Shown here: piece by piece, positions 17,679 through 26,738 of the stretch
Position numbering within the stretch: position 1 is the stretch's first letter
How the letters are laid out: each line of letters begins with the position of its first letter
Assembly: GCA_913774665.1 (NCBI GenBank)
Contig: CAJYHN010000010.1
Location: 434,001-498,000, forward strand
Origin: an uncultured Microbacterium sp.
GTDB lineage: Bacteria > Actinomycetota > Actinomycetes > Actinomycetales > Microbacteriaceae
Length of the DNA stretch: 64,000 nt
Direction of reading: 5' to 3'
The notes under the pieces: generated by a model
Database searches by the model: none
The model's input: only the letters and a program-made list of their open reading frames with translations
What the model was told of the DNA's origin: nothing
Translations under genes and position numbers: made by a program

Positions 17679-18973
17679 GCGTCACCATCGTCCGCGGCGC
17701 GATCGCGGTGGTCGACGGCTCCGGACGCATCCACGCGGGAGACGTCACGATCGCCGACGGGGTCGTCGTCGAGAGCGCGGACACCACGGACGCCGAGATC
17801 ATCGACGCCACCGGCTGCGTCGTCACGCCCGGATTGGTCAATGCCCACCACCACCTGCTGCAGACCGCCTTCCGCACGCTGCCGGGCACGCGCGGCATCC
17901 CGATGCGCGAATGGCTTCCCGCCATGGCGGCGGCCTACACCGAGGCGGGGGTCGACCCTGAACTGACCGGTCTCGCCGCCCGGGCGGGTCTCGCCGAAGC
18001 GCTGCTGTGCGGGGTGACCACCGTCGCCGACCACCACCTGACCTGGCCGGCCGACGCCGACACCGTCGGGATGGCCCGCGCGGCGGCGACCGCCGCGGCC
18101 GATCTCGGCGCGCGACTCGTCTTCGTGCGCGGCGCGGCGCGCGACGACCCGCAGACCGCGGCGGCGTCGGCCGCGGCCATCGTCTCGGCCCTCGTCCCGG
18201 ATCGCGCGGGCGGTGTCTCGGTCGACGGAATGCTGCAGGTCGCCGTGGGACCGGCCGGCGTGCACAGCGACCCGCGCGAGACGTTCGCCCTGCTCGGAGA
18301 GGTGGCCCAGCGCCACAGCCTGCGCCGACGCACGCAGGCCAACGAGGTGGTGGACGTCGAGATCGCGCTCGAGCGGTACGGCAGGCGCCCCCTCGATCTG
18401 CTCGAGGACTGGGGGTGGCTCGCCCCCGACGTGACCCTCGCCCACCTGTGCGACGTGTCCGACGACGAGATCGCGCGCGTCGCGGCATCCGGGGCCACCG
18501 CCACCCATGCTCCCGGGTGCGACGTGCCCATGGGCTGGGGTGTCGCGCCGGTGCGGCGCCTGCTCGACGCGGGTATCGCCGTCGGCCTCGGTACCAGCGG
18601 CGGGGGCAGCAACGACGCGGGGCACCTGCTCGCGGACGCGCGCCTCGCCCTGCAGGTGTCGGCGCTGGCCGGGCCGCAGCTGCCGGCATCCGAGGTTCTG
18701 ACGATGGCGACCGCCGGATCCGCCGACGGGCTCGGGCGCCCCGAGCTCGGACGACTGACCCCCGGGTCGGCGGCGGACCTCTGCCTGTGGGACGTCTCCG
18801 GTGTTGCCGACGCCGGCGTGGCCGACCCCGTGGCGGGGCTGCTGTGGGCCGCACCCGGCCGACGTCCGCGGACCGTCCTCGTGGCCGGACACGTCGTCGT
18901 CGACCAGGGCCGGCTGATCCGCGCCGACGAACGCGAGGTCGTCGCCCGATTGTTCGAGAGGGTGAAACGATGA
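17675..18973 (+). CDS. Amidohydrolase, purine/8-oxoguanine deaminase-like
   Basis: Metal-dependent deaminase of the amidohydrolase superfamily, subtype III, 432 residues. The metal site starts with LVNAHHHLLQTAF near residue 58; further ligands are in TQANEVVDVEIALE region, THAPGCDVPMGWG and LGTSGGGSNDAGHLL near residue 308. The NAHHHLLQ and late SND pattern resembles 8-oxoguanine deaminases and related s-triazine and purine deaminases. Notably the residue pattern around the second metal ligand (RTQANEV rather than H-x-E) deviates from the family, so activity should be tested. In an operon with xdhC it probably deaminates a purine base. Confidence 0.8.
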   Translation: MSVTIVRGAIAVVDGSGRIHAGDVTIADGVVVESADTTDAEIIDATGCVVTPGLVNAHHHLLQTAFRTLPGTRGIPMREWLPAMAAAYTEAGVDPELTGLAARAGLAEALLCGVTTVADHHLTWPADADTVGMARAAATAAADLGARLVFVRGAARDDPQTAAASAAAIVSALVPDRAGGVSVDGMLQVAVGPAGVHSDPRETFALLGEVAQRHSLRRRTQANEVVDVEIALERYGRRPLDLLEDWGWLAPDVTLAHLCDVSDDEIARVAASGATATHAPGCDVPMGWGVAPVRRLLDAGIAVGLGTSGGGSNDAGHLLADARLALQVSALAGPQLPASEVLTMATAGSADGLGRPELGRLTPGSAADLCLWDVSGVADAGVADPVAGLLWAAPGRRPRTVLVAGHVVVDQGRLIRADEREVVARLFERVKR

Positions 18974-19596
18974 CCACCATGGCCCCCGTGATGGATACCC
19001 CCAGCAGCGACGAACGCTTGGGCGCGCACCTGCGGGGGCTGCGCAAGGCGCGCGGGCTGACCCTCACCCAACTCGCCGAGGCCGCCACCCTGTCGCACCC
19101 CTTCCTCAGCCAATTGGAGCGTGGTCTCGCGCGCCCGAGCATGGCGAGCCTGGAACGCCTCGCCCGGGCGCTGGGCACCAGCCGTGTCGAGCTGCTCGCG
19201 GGGTCGGAGCCGCCGCGCGCCGACCACGACGCCGAGCCCTCGTTCGTGGCCGCCGGCGAGGGGGTCATCGGCCCCTACGCCGAGGGAACCGCCCGGCTGC
19301 TGGCCGAGGGCCTGCGGCGGTTCGAGCCCCTCGAGTTCACGGGGTCGAATGCGACCCCTGGCGATCACTACGTCCACGACGAGGACGAGTTCCTGACGGT
19401 CCTCGAGGGCACGATCGTCATCTCCTTCGGCGGCTTCGGCGAGCGCACCCTGCGGGTCGGCGACTCGGTGTACTGCCGGTCGGGCACACCGCACCGCTGG
19501 CACTCGCCCGACGGCTCCGTGTACCGGTTGCTCATCGTGAAAGAGCTCGTGCGCGGCGGCGGCGCCGACGACGCGGTCGAACAGGAGGACACGTGA
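18970..19596 (+). CDS. XRE-family regulator with C-terminal cupin
   Basis: Regulator of 208 residues. Residues 18-72 form the helix-turn-helix (LRGLRKARGLTLTQLAEAAT, LSHPFLSQLERG), and residues 125-195 form a cupin with HDEDEFLTVLEGTIVI and VGDSVYCRSGTPHRWHSP. This class usually senses small acids or amines and controls its neighbouring genes. It overlaps the deaminase before it and the reductase after it (ATGA and GTGA), so it is co-transcribed with what it presumably controls. Confidence 0.85.
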   Translation: MTTMAPVMDTPSSDERLGAHLRGLRKARGLTLTQLAEAATLSHPFLSQLERGLARPSMASLERLARALGTSRVELLAGSEPPRADHDAEPSFVAAGEGVIGPYAEGTARLLAEGLRRFEPLEFTGSNATPGDHYVHDEDEFLTVLEGTIVISFGGFGERTLRVGDSVYCRSGTPHRWHSPDGSVYRLLIVKELVRGGGADDAVEQEDT

Positions 19597-20540
19597 GTGC
19601 GGGAATGACATTCAACGCGGTTGTCCGAGAGCGACGGGATGCCGCGGACGGCGTCGTCGTGCTCGAGCTCGAGCGGGCGACCGGGACCCTGCCGCACTGG
19701 TCGCCCGGAGCGCACATCGACGTCGTCCTGCCCGGCGGGATCGAACGGCAGTACTCGCTCTGCGGCTCGCCGACCGAACGCGGGACCTGGCGCATCGGCG
19801 TCCTGCGCGAGCGCGAGGGATCGGTCTGGCTGCACGAGAACGCCCACGTCGGGTCGACTCTGCGCGTGCGCGGCCCCGCGAACCACTTCCTGTTCGCGCC
19901 CACCGCGGGACGGTCGTACGTGTTCGTCGCCGGGGGGATCGGCATCACGCCGATCGTGCCGATGATCGAGGCCGCCGAGGCCGCGGGCTCCGAGTGGACC
20001 CTGCTCTACGTCGGGCGGTCGCGCTCCACCATGGCCTTCGTCGACGAGCTCGAGGCGCAGTACGGCTCCCGCGTCGAGGTGTTCGCGGCCGACGAGGGGC
20101 GGCGGCTCGATCTGTCCGCCCGCCTCGGCACACCGGTGGCTCGCACGGTCGTCTACGCGTGCGGACCCGCCCGTCTTCTCGAGGCCCTGGATGCCACGAT
20201 GTCGGTCTGGCCGCGCGGAAGCCTGCACGTCGAGCGGTTCGAGGCGAAAGTGCTCGGCCCGCCCGTCTGGACCGAGCCGTTCGAGGTCGACCTCATGATG
20301 TCGGGGCTGACGGTGACGGTGCCGCCCGAGCGATCGGTGCTCGACGTCATCGAGGAACACGGGATCGTCGTTCCCTCGAGCTGCCGCGTGGGCACGTGCG
20401 GCACCTGCGAGGTCTCCGTGATCGACGGCGACATCGAGCACCGGGATTCGGTGCTCTCCCCCGAGGAGCAGGATGCCAACCGCTCGATGATGCCGTGCGT
20501 CTCGCGCGCCGCCTGCCCGCGGATCACGCTCGAGCTGTGA
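19593..20540 (+). CDS. PDR/VanB-type oxygenase reductase (FMN, NADH, 2Fe-2S)
   Basis: Electron-transfer protein of the phthalate dioxygenase reductase family, 315 residues. Flavin-binding RQYSLCGSP near residue 50, nucleotide-binding FVAGGIGITPIVPMI near residue 110, and a C-terminal plant-type 2Fe-2S ferredoxin domain with CRVGTCGTCEV near residue 266 and a fourth cysteine in MMPCVSRA. Start GTG 19593 has AGGAGGA upstream. Such reductases normally feed a Rieske oxygenase, but none is encoded here, so its partner is elsewhere or it serves a different acceptor in purine breakdown. Confidence 0.88.
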   Translation: MSAGMTFNAVVRERRDAADGVVVLELERATGTLPHWSPGAHIDVVLPGGIERQYSLCGSPTERGTWRIGVLREREGSVWLHENAHVGSTLRVRGPANHFLFAPTAGRSYVFVAGGIGITPIVPMIEAAEAAGSEWTLLYVGRSRSTMAFVDELEAQYGSRVEVFAADEGRRLDLSARLGTPVARTVVYACGPARLLEALDATMSVWPRGSLHVERFEAKVLGPPVWTEPFEVDLMMSGLTVTVPPERSVLDVIEEHGIVVPSSCRVGTCGTCEVSVIDGDIEHRDSVLSPEEQDANRSMMPCVSRAACPRITLEL

Positions 20541-20644
20541 TCGCTTCGCGAACGAGTGCGTTCTGCACCGTTCGCACACGGGGAACTCCGCGGTCGTCGT
20601 CGTCCATGCCGGTCATCGCCGAGAAGTCGACGAGGGGAGCGTGC

Positions 20645-21973
20645 TCAGCATCCGCCCGCCTCGTTCTCGTCGCCTGAGGTCCGCCCCGCGGAGGCCGCGA
20701 CCGGAGGAGCCCAGACGGCCGCGACCAGGAGCGGGACGGCGAGCAGCAGCCAGGCCGCGGCCGGGACCGCGGCCCAACCGAGCAGCGCGCCGACCGCGAC
20801 GTTGCCCATGAGCACGGCTACGCCGCCGCACGTCGAGAGCAGACCGAAGAACGATCCGGTCGGCAGCATCGAGGCGAACCGCGGGACGAGTCCCTGCGCC
20901 GTGGGGTTGGTCGTCAGGTGGCCGACGACGACGAGCCCCGCGGCGACGAACACGGCCACCACGCGCCCCGAGGCCTCGAGCGGAACGACGACGCTCGCGG
21001 CGACCACGACGAATCCGGCAGACGAGAGCCCGTACCCCGCCCGCAAGGCCCGGGCTGCGCCCACACGGTGGCACCAGCGCGACACCGGCAGCTGCAGCAC
21101 GAGCGTGAGCGCCGAGACCCACGCGAACATCGCCGCGACCACGCCCGGGCCCGCGTCGGCGCGCGCGAGCTGAAGGGGAAGCGCGAGGTAGAGCTGATTG
21201 AAGGCCAGCAGGTCCGCGGCGTGCAGGGCCGAGAAGGCCACGAACCGCCGGTCGCGGAGCGACCACCAGCGTCCGTGGACTCCCCGCGCCGTCGCCGCGG
21301 GCGTCCGACGCGGCAGAGCGACGGCGAGGAACACGGCGATCAGCACGAAGAGGGCGGCCCCGGCCAGAGCCACCACGACGAACCCCCACCCGAGCAGAGC
21401 GGCACCGAGCAGCGGGCCGAGCACCGCGCCGAACTCGCCCGCGACGCTCAACCACGCGAACAGCGAGGCGCGGGACCTCGCACCCGCGGGGGCACGGCGC
21501 TGCTCGGCATCCGCCACGAGGATGTTGACCCCCGGCGAGAAGAGGGCGCCGCCGAGACCGGTGAGCACGGTCCCCCCGATGAAGAGGGCGAGCTGCGGGG
21601 TCGGCGCGAGCAGCGACAGGGCGAGCGTGGCGAAGCCGAGCACGCGCACCGCGCACCCCGCGAGGATCGTCCGCCGTGCGCCGAAGCGGTCGGCGAGCAC
21701 CCCGCCGACCAGGAACATGCCCTGCTGAGCGAAGGTGCGCACCCCCAGGATCAGACCGATCGCGGCGGCGGCCAGCCCGAAGTCATCGGTGAGCACCAGC
21801 GCGAGGAACGGGACGACGGCGAAGAAGCCCACGTTGAACAGCAGCTGGGTCCCCAGCAGCACCGGCGTGCGGGCCGGACGGGGCGGGGTGGGAATGACGG
21901 GCACGGCGATCTCCGGGGGTGGGGGCGGTGACCGCCCGGACGATCCTGTCACTTCCGCGGGCGCGCTCGTCAC
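20645..21973 (-). CDS. MFS transporter
   Basis: Major facilitator protein, 442 residues, with twelve hydrophobic segments. The first half shows the loop 2-3 motif as GGVLADRFGARRTILAG near residue 88. The N-terminal 35 residues are Pro-rich and probably disordered. It resembles drug-efflux-type MFS proteins, but the cargo cannot be read. It is transcribed away from the deaminase gene, and its 5' region holds a perfect 10-bp inverted repeat that may be its operator. Confidence 0.8.
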   Translation of the reverse strand: MTSAPAEVTGSSGRSPPPPPEIAVPVIPTPPRPARTPVLLGTQLLFNVGFFAVVPFLALVLTDDFGLAAAAIGLILGVRTFAQQGMFLVGGVLADRFGARRTILAGCAVRVLGFATLALSLLAPTPQLALFIGGTVLTGLGGALFSPGVNILVADAEQRRAPAGARSRASLFAWLSVAGEFGAVLGPLLGAALLGWGFVVVALAGAALFVLIAVFLAVALPRRTPAATARGVHGRWWSLRDRRFVAFSALHAADLLAFNQLYLALPLQLARADAGPGVVAAMFAWVSALTLVLQLPVSRWCHRVGAARALRAGYGLSSAGFVVVAASVVVPLEASGRVVAVFVAAGLVVVGHLTTNPTAQGLVPRFASMLPTGSFFGLLSTCGGVAVLMGNVAVGALLGWAAVPAAAWLLLAVPLLVAAVWAPPVAASAGRTSGDENEAGGC

Positions 21974-22034
21974 GCGGGGCGGCGGTGGTCGCGGTGCGGG
22001 AACGGCGGCGACGCGAACAGGAGAGGCGACGAGA

Positions 22035-22063
22035 ACAGGCTGATCGGGCGAAAATCAGCCTGT
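22035..22063. promoter_or_regulatory. Inverted repeat in the divergent region before the MFS gene
   Basis: ACAGGCTGAT (22035-22044) and ATCAGCCTGT (22054-22063) form a perfect 10-bp palindrome with a 9-bp spacer, 62 bp before the MFS start codon. It looks like an operator for a dimeric repressor, regulator unknown. Confidence 0.5.
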
Positions 22064-22079
22064 CGACGGATGCCACCGC

Positions 22080-22090
22080 CTGTCCGACAA
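22080..22090. promoter_or_regulatory. Palindromic operator, TTGTCnGACAA type, copy 3
   Basis: CTGTCCGACAA matches the palindrome found twice before the allA-like gene, and it lies 14 bp before the GlnR-type box of the deaminase promoter. The same regulator may act on both loci. Confidence 0.55.
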
Positions 22091-22103
22091 CTTTGTCGAG
22101 AGG

Positions 22104-22146
22104 GTCACGCGGGGGAAATACAGCGGAAACGCGCGATTCCTAGCAT
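22104..22146 (+). promoter_or_regulatory. Three-part GlnR-type box and -10 of the deaminase-ABC operon
   Basis: GTCAC-n6-GAAAT-n6-GAAAC (22104-22130) keeps the 11-bp half-site period of GlnR sites. Ten base pairs after the last half is the -10 hexamer TAGCAT (22141-22146). A 7-bp hairpin (22162-22178) lies in the roughly 110-nt leader before the GTG. Confidence 0.7.
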
Positions 22147-22262
22147 CGGACCATCGCCGGATGTTGGTCACACCAACACTGACGCCGCCGCCACAAGCGG
22201 CTCGGCCCCGCTGATGTGGCTTCCGTCTCGCGCTTGTCTTCCCGACTTCTCCGGAGGCCCTC

Positions 22263-23513
22263 GTGTCTGCCGCTCCACCCGTCTCGATCGCCGCTCTCCG
22301 CGGCGTGCGCCTGGCCTCGGGCGCCCTGGTCGACATCGCGATCGACGGCGACGAGGTGCTCGCCGTGGTGCCGGCCGGCAGCCCCCTCCCCGAGACCGAC
22401 GGGGAGGTCCTCGACCTCGACGGGTACGTCGTCACGGCAGCGGGAGCGGAACCGCACGCGCACCTCGACAAGTCCCAGTCCTGGGATGCCATCGACCCCC
22501 CGTTCGGCGACCTCGAGCGCGCGATCGAGAGCTGGCACGCCTTCGCCCTGACCCTCGACGAGGACGACACCCTCGAGCGGGCGCGCGCCACGGCAGTGCG
22601 GATGCTGGCATCCGGCATCACCGCGATCCGAACGCACGTCGATCTGCTGCGCGGAGAAGACGCGCTGACCGGGGTGCGCGCCCTCGTCCGCCTGCGGGCC
22701 GAGCTCGACGGGATCATGGATCTCGAACTCGTCGCCCTCGGCGGGCCGAACATCCCGGATGCCGTCTTCGAGGCGGCCCTCGACGCGGGGATCGACCTGG
22801 TGGGAGGCGCACCCCACCTCGCGGACGACCCGCTCGCCGACCTGGAGCGCCTGATCGCCCTCGCCCGGCGTCGCGACGTGGGCCTCGACCTGCACACCGA
22901 CGAGAGCCTCGCCGGAGCCGACACCCTCGCCGCTTACGCGAGCGCGGTCACCGGGTGGCATCGCCCTCGCACCGCGGGACACTGCGTGCGTCTGAGCATG
23001 ATGCCCGCGACCGCTTTCGAGAGTCTCGCGGCCGAGGTGCGCGCCGCCGACATCGGCGTCATCGCCCTCCCTCTCACCAACCTGTACCTGCAGGGATGGG
23101 GAACCGATCACGCCGTCCCGCGCGGGATCGCGCCGATCGGCCGGCTCAAAGACGCCGGCGTTCGCGTCGCGGCGGGGGCCGACAACGTGCGCGATCCGTT
23201 CAATCCCGTCGGACGATGCGACCACCTCGAGACCGCCTCCCTGCTGGTCAGCGCCGGTCACCTCGCCCCCGCGGACGCCCTCGACGCCGTGACCGTCGGC
23301 GCCCGAGACGTGATGAACCTTCCCTCCGCCGGGCCCGTCGCCGGTGCCCGTGCCGACCTCGTCGCGGTGAAGGCCGACTCGCTCGGCGACACCGTGGCCT
23401 TCGCCAGCGCCGACCGCGTGGTGCTGCACCGGGGTCGGCTCGTGAGCCGCACCACCGTATCCACCCGAACCGCCGTCCCCACCCCGACCGCCGCGCCCGC
23501 GACGGCCTCCTGA
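22263..23513 (+). CDS. Cytosine/creatinine deaminase-like amidohydrolase
   Basis: Amidohydrolase of the CodA branch, 416 residues. The first metal ligands appear as EPHAHLDKS near residue 62 (AHxD rather than HxH), then IRTHVDLLRGED, DLHTDESL near residue 203, GHCVRLS near residue 240 and the catalytic aspartate in AGADNVRDPFNP near residue 306, as in cytosine deaminase. CodA-type enzymes also deaminate creatinine, and a creatininase-family gene lies 4.5 kb downstream in the same direction, so the substrate could be cytosine, creatinine or another cyclic urea-like compound. Start GTG 22263 has CCGGAGG upstream. Confidence 0.82.
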   Translation: MSAAPPVSIAALRGVRLASGALVDIAIDGDEVLAVVPAGSPLPETDGEVLDLDGYVVTAAGAEPHAHLDKSQSWDAIDPPFGDLERAIESWHAFALTLDEDDTLERARATAVRMLASGITAIRTHVDLLRGEDALTGVRALVRLRAELDGIMDLELVALGGPNIPDAVFEAALDAGIDLVGGAPHLADDPLADLERLIALARRRDVGLDLHTDESLAGADTLAAYASAVTGWHRPRTAGHCVRLSMMPATAFESLAAEVRAADIGVIALPLTNLYLQGWGTDHAVPRGIAPIGRLKDAGVRVAAGADNVRDPFNPVGRCDHLETASLLVSAGHLAPADALDAVTVGARDVMNLPSAGPVAGARADLVAVKADSLGDTVAFASADRVVLHRGRLVSRTTVSTRTAVPTPTAAPATAS

Positions 23514-23540
23514 CCACCCGAACGGAAAGCGAGCGCCCCC

Positions 23541-24317
23541 GTGACCTTGGCCTCCCCCGCTCCCGCAGACGTCGCGGCATCCACCGCCCCTCTGCTGGAC
23601 TTCCGCAACGTCGCCATGACGTTCCCCAACGGCACCACCGCCCTCTCCGGCGTCGACCTCACCGTCCAGCGCGGCGAGTTCGTCAGCGTCGTCGGTCCAT
23701 CCGGCTGCGGCAAGTCGACCCTGCTGCGCATCGCCTCCGGCCTCGAGACGGCGAGCGAGGGAACCGCCACCGTCGCCACCGATCGCATCGGCTACGTCTT
23801 CCAGGACGCGACCCTGCTGCCGTGGCGCGATGTGCGCTCCAACGTCGAGCTGCTCGCCGAGCTCAATTGGCAGCCCAAGCGGGTCCGCGCGCCGAAAGCA
23901 CAGTGGGCGATCGACCTGGTCGGGCTCAACGGCTTCGAGAAGCACCTGCCCAAGCAGATGTCGGGCGGCATGAAGATGCGCACCTCGCTCGCCCGCTCCC
24001 TGACGCTCGACCCCGAACTGTTCCTCTTCGACGAGCCGTTCGGCGCGCTCGACGAGATCACCCGCGAACGCCTGAACGACGAGCTGCTGAAGATCTTCGT
24101 CGCGCAGAAGTTCGGGGGGCTGTTCATCACCCACTCGGTCTCCGAGGCCGTCTACCTCTCCACCAAGGTCGTCGTGATGTCGGGCCGCCCCGGTCACCTC
24201 GTCGACACTTTCGAGGTCCCCTTCGACATGCCCCGCGATCCGGAGATCCGCTACACCGGCGAATTCGCGAAGCTCGTCGGCGAGGTCTCCCACGCCCTCC
24301 GGGAAGGACACTCATGA
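23541..24317 (+). CDS. ABC transporter ATPase, SsuB/TauB/ThiZ family
   Basis: ATPase of a nitrate/sulfonate/pyrimidine-type importer, 258 residues. Walker A VVGPSGCGKSTLL near residue 53, Q-loop FQDATLLPWRDV, signature MSGGMKMRTSLARSL and Walker B LFLFDEPFGALDEITRE near residue 160, then the switch His in FITHSVSEAVYL. It lies 27 bp after the deaminase and overlaps the permease start by 4 bp. The family imports small planar compounds such as taurine, HMP, formylaminopyrimidine, cytosine-like bases or riboflavin, consistent with the deaminase next door. Confidence 0.9.
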   Translation: MTLASPAPADVAASTAPLLDFRNVAMTFPNGTTALSGVDLTVQRGEFVSVVGPSGCGKSTLLRIASGLETASEGTATVATDRIGYVFQDATLLPWRDVRSNVELLAELNWQPKRVRAPKAQWAIDLVGLNGFEKHLPKQMSGGMKMRTSLARSLTLDPELFLFDEPFGALDEITRERLNDELLKIFVAQKFGGLFITHSVSEAVYLSTKVVVMSGRPGHLVDTFEVPFDMPRDPEIRYTGEFAKLVGEVSHALREGHS

Positions 24318-25204
24318 GCACCACCTCCGCAGAGCCCGTCGTCATCGACACGGCCGAGTCCTCGGCATCCGTTCCCCCCGTCGAGCCGCCCCGCCCGCGG
24401 GCGGCGAAGACCCGACGCGGGTTCGGGGCCCGGGCCGCGCTGCTGGGCCCGCCTCTCGGCGTCCTCGTCGTGCTGCTGGGCATCTGGTACGCGATCTCGC
24501 TGTCCCTCAGCGCCTCGGGCAAGGGCTTCCTCATGCCCATGCCGCACGAGATGTTCACCTCGGGCTTCTTCGACCCGCAGGTGAGCAGCGACATCTGGGT
24601 CGCCCTGTTCCGCACGACGGGTGTCGCCCTCGCCGGCCTCGCGATCGCGATGGTCATCGGCATCGGATGGGCCATCGCGATGTCCCTCGCCCGGTGGGTC
24701 GAGCGCTCCACGTACGCCTACGCGGTGGTGCTCCAGTGCATCCCCATCCTCGCGCTCGTGCCCCTCGTGGGCTTCTGGTTCGGCTACGAGTTCCTCGCCC
24801 GCGTGATCGTCTGCGTCCTGATCGCCCTGTTCCCGATGGTGTCGAACACGCTCTTCGGTCTGCAGTCGGTCGACAAGTCGCAGCGCGAACTCTTCCGCCT
24901 GCAGAAGGCCGACAAGTGGACGGTGCTCACCAAGCTCACTCTCCCGGCCGCGCTCCCCTCGATCTTCGTCGGCATGCGCACCTCTGCGGGCCTGTCGGTC
25001 ATCGGCGCGATCGTCGGCGACTACTTCTTCCGTCGCGGCGAACCGGGCATCGGCTCGCTCATCGCCAACTACCAGTCACGCCTGCAGAGCGCCGAACTGT
25101 TCGCGGCGATCTTGGCCGCCTGCCTGCTGGGCGTTGCGATCTTCGCCTTCTTCGGGTGGTTGTCGAAGGTGGCCGTCGGCCGCTGGTACGACAGCACCCT
25201 CTGA
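24314..25204 (+). CDS. ABC transporter permease, SsuC/ThiX family
   Basis: Membrane permease, 296 residues, with six hydrophobic segments after a 40-residue Pro/Arg-rich N-terminus. The EAA coupling region reads FRLQKADKWTVLTKLTLPAALP near residue 200, followed by SAGLSVIGAIVGDYF, typical for this family. It overlaps the ATPase gene by 4 bp (ATGA). Confidence 0.88.
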   Translation: MSTTSAEPVVIDTAESSASVPPVEPPRPRAAKTRRGFGARAALLGPPLGVLVVLLGIWYAISLSLSASGKGFLMPMPHEMFTSGFFDPQVSSDIWVALFRTTGVALAGLAIAMVIGIGWAIAMSLARWVERSTYAYAVVLQCIPILALVPLVGFWFGYEFLARVIVCVLIALFPMVSNTLFGLQSVDKSQRELFRLQKADKWTVLTKLTLPAALPSIFVGMRTSAGLSVIGAIVGDYFFRRGEPGIGSLIANYQSRLQSAELFAAILAACLLGVAIFAFFGWLSKVAVGRWYDSTL

Positions 25205-25324
25205 CCCGGCCCACCGACCTCCGGATGCCACGCCCTCCGCTCGCGCCACAGCGCGGGTGGCGGTGTCCGGCGTACCCGAAAACCCCGCACCCGAGAGCTC
25301 CACCGTCACAGAAAGCGAATCAGC

Positions 25325-26500
25325 ATGCAGCGCTCCACCCTCCTTCGCGGCACCGCCGTCACCGGCGCCGTCGCGATCGCCCTCACCCTCAGCTCCTGCG
25401 CCGGCAGCGCGGCGGAGACCGCTCCCTCGGCCGACCTGAAGATCGGTTCCGTCGACCTCTCGGCCGACTGCCCCTCGACGGTCGTCATCCAGACGGATTG
25501 GAACCCCGAGGCCGAGCACGGTCACCTCTACGAGATGATCAAGGACGACTACACGGTCGACGCCAACACCAAGTCCGTGACCGGCCCGCTCATGTCGGAC
25601 GGCGAGTACACGGGCGTCAACCTCGAGATCCGCGCCGGTGGGCCCGCTATCGGCTTCCAGACGGTCTCGGCCCAGATGTACCAGGACGACAAGATCACCC
25701 TCGGCTACGTCAGCACCGACGAGGCGATCCAGCTCTCGAGCACCACCCCGACCAAGGCCGTGTTCGCCCCGCTCGACATCAGCCCGACGATGGTCATGTG
25801 GGACCCGGCCACCTACCCCGACGTCCAGAAGATCCAGGACATCAAACCCGCACTCGAGAAGAACAAGGGCGTGTGGCGCTACTTCGACGGGTCGGCCTAC
25901 ATCGAGTACCTCAAGAGCGCCGGTCTCGCCTCGTCGGACGTCCTCGACGGGTCGTACGACGGCACGCCGTCGAACTTCGTCGCTGCCGGCGGTAAGGACA
26001 TGCAGCAGGGCTTCGCCTCGGCCGAGCCGTACGTCTACCAGAACGAGGTCTCGGCCTGGGGCAAGCCGGTGAAGTTCGCCCTCATCCACGATGCGGGATG
26101 GCAGACCTACCAGTCGTCGGTGTCGGTCAAGGCCGACAAGTTCGACGAGCTCTCGCCGTGCCTGTCGAAGCTCGTCCCGGTGCTGCAGAAGGCGGGCGTC
26201 GCGTACTACAAGGACCCGAAGGCGGCGAACGACCTGATCCTCAAGCTCGTCGACGAGTACGCCACCGGCTGGACCTACACGCAGGGCGTCGCGGACTACT
26301 CCGTCAAGACGCAGAAGGAGCTCGGCCTGGTCGGCGACGGCCCCGACTCGACCTATGGCAACTTCGACGACAGCCGCTTCGCGGACTTCTTCACCAAGGC
26401 GAGCAAGGTCTACACCGACCTGGGCACCCCGCCCGCGTCGGGCTACACCGCGTCCGATCTCTACACGAACCAGTTCATCGACAAGAGCATCTCGTTCTGA
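25325..26500 (+). CDS. NMT1/THI5-like ABC substrate-binding lipoprotein
   Basis: Substrate-binding protein, 391 residues. Signal peptide with lipobox LSSC (cysteine near residue 25), then a mature protein with VVIQTDWNPEAEHGHLYEMI, the W-x-PEAEH-G motif of NMT1/THI5-like proteins that bind pyrimidines and related rings. It completes the ATPase-permease pair upstream, 120 bp away. An aromatic nitrogen heterocycle is the likely ligand. A GC hairpin follows the stop. Confidence 0.88.
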   Translation: MQRSTLLRGTAVTGAVAIALTLSSCAGSAAETAPSADLKIGSVDLSADCPSTVVIQTDWNPEAEHGHLYEMIKDDYTVDANTKSVTGPLMSDGEYTGVNLEIRAGGPAIGFQTVSAQMYQDDKITLGYVSTDEAIQLSSTTPTKAVFAPLDISPTMVMWDPATYPDVQKIQDIKPALEKNKGVWRYFDGSAYIEYLKSAGLASSDVLDGSYDGTPSNFVAAGGKDMQQGFASAEPYVYQNEVSAWGKPVKFALIHDAGWQTYQSSVSVKADKFDELSPCLSKLVPVLQKAGVAYYKDPKAANDLILKLVDEYATGWTYTQGVADYSVKTQKELGLVGDGPDSTYGNFDDSRFADFFTKASKVYTDLGTPPASGYTASDLYTNQFIDKSISF

Positions 26501-26506
26501 CCGACC

Positions 26507-26535
26507 GGCCCGGTCCGCCTCGTGCGGGCCGGGCC
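26507..26535 (+). terminator. GC-rich hairpin after the binding-protein gene
   Basis: An 11-bp stem with one wobble pair (26507-26517 with 26525-26535) starts 7 bp after the stop codon. It has no T-run. It may separate expression of the importer from the two enzymes that follow. Confidence 0.55.
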
Positions 26536-26738
26536 GCTCCCCGGCTCTTCGGCGGGGTCCGCGGCCGGTCTCCTGATCGGTCCCTCTCGCGAGACGGCAT
26601 CTCGCCGACGACTCGGTGGCAGCCCGCTGCAGAGAAGTCAGACAGGTGCAGCGTCGACCTCGGCCACCCGCCCGCCGGGCCTCCTTCCCCACGCCGCACC
26701 CCGGCATCCGCCCCACCGTTCCACCCGGAGAAACACCC

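Noticed and set aside
22070-24310. First 740 codons of a long plus-strand open frame that ends in the ABC permease gene
   Set aside because: Arg-rich shadow of the deaminase and ATPase genes. Only the part from ATG 24314 is real.
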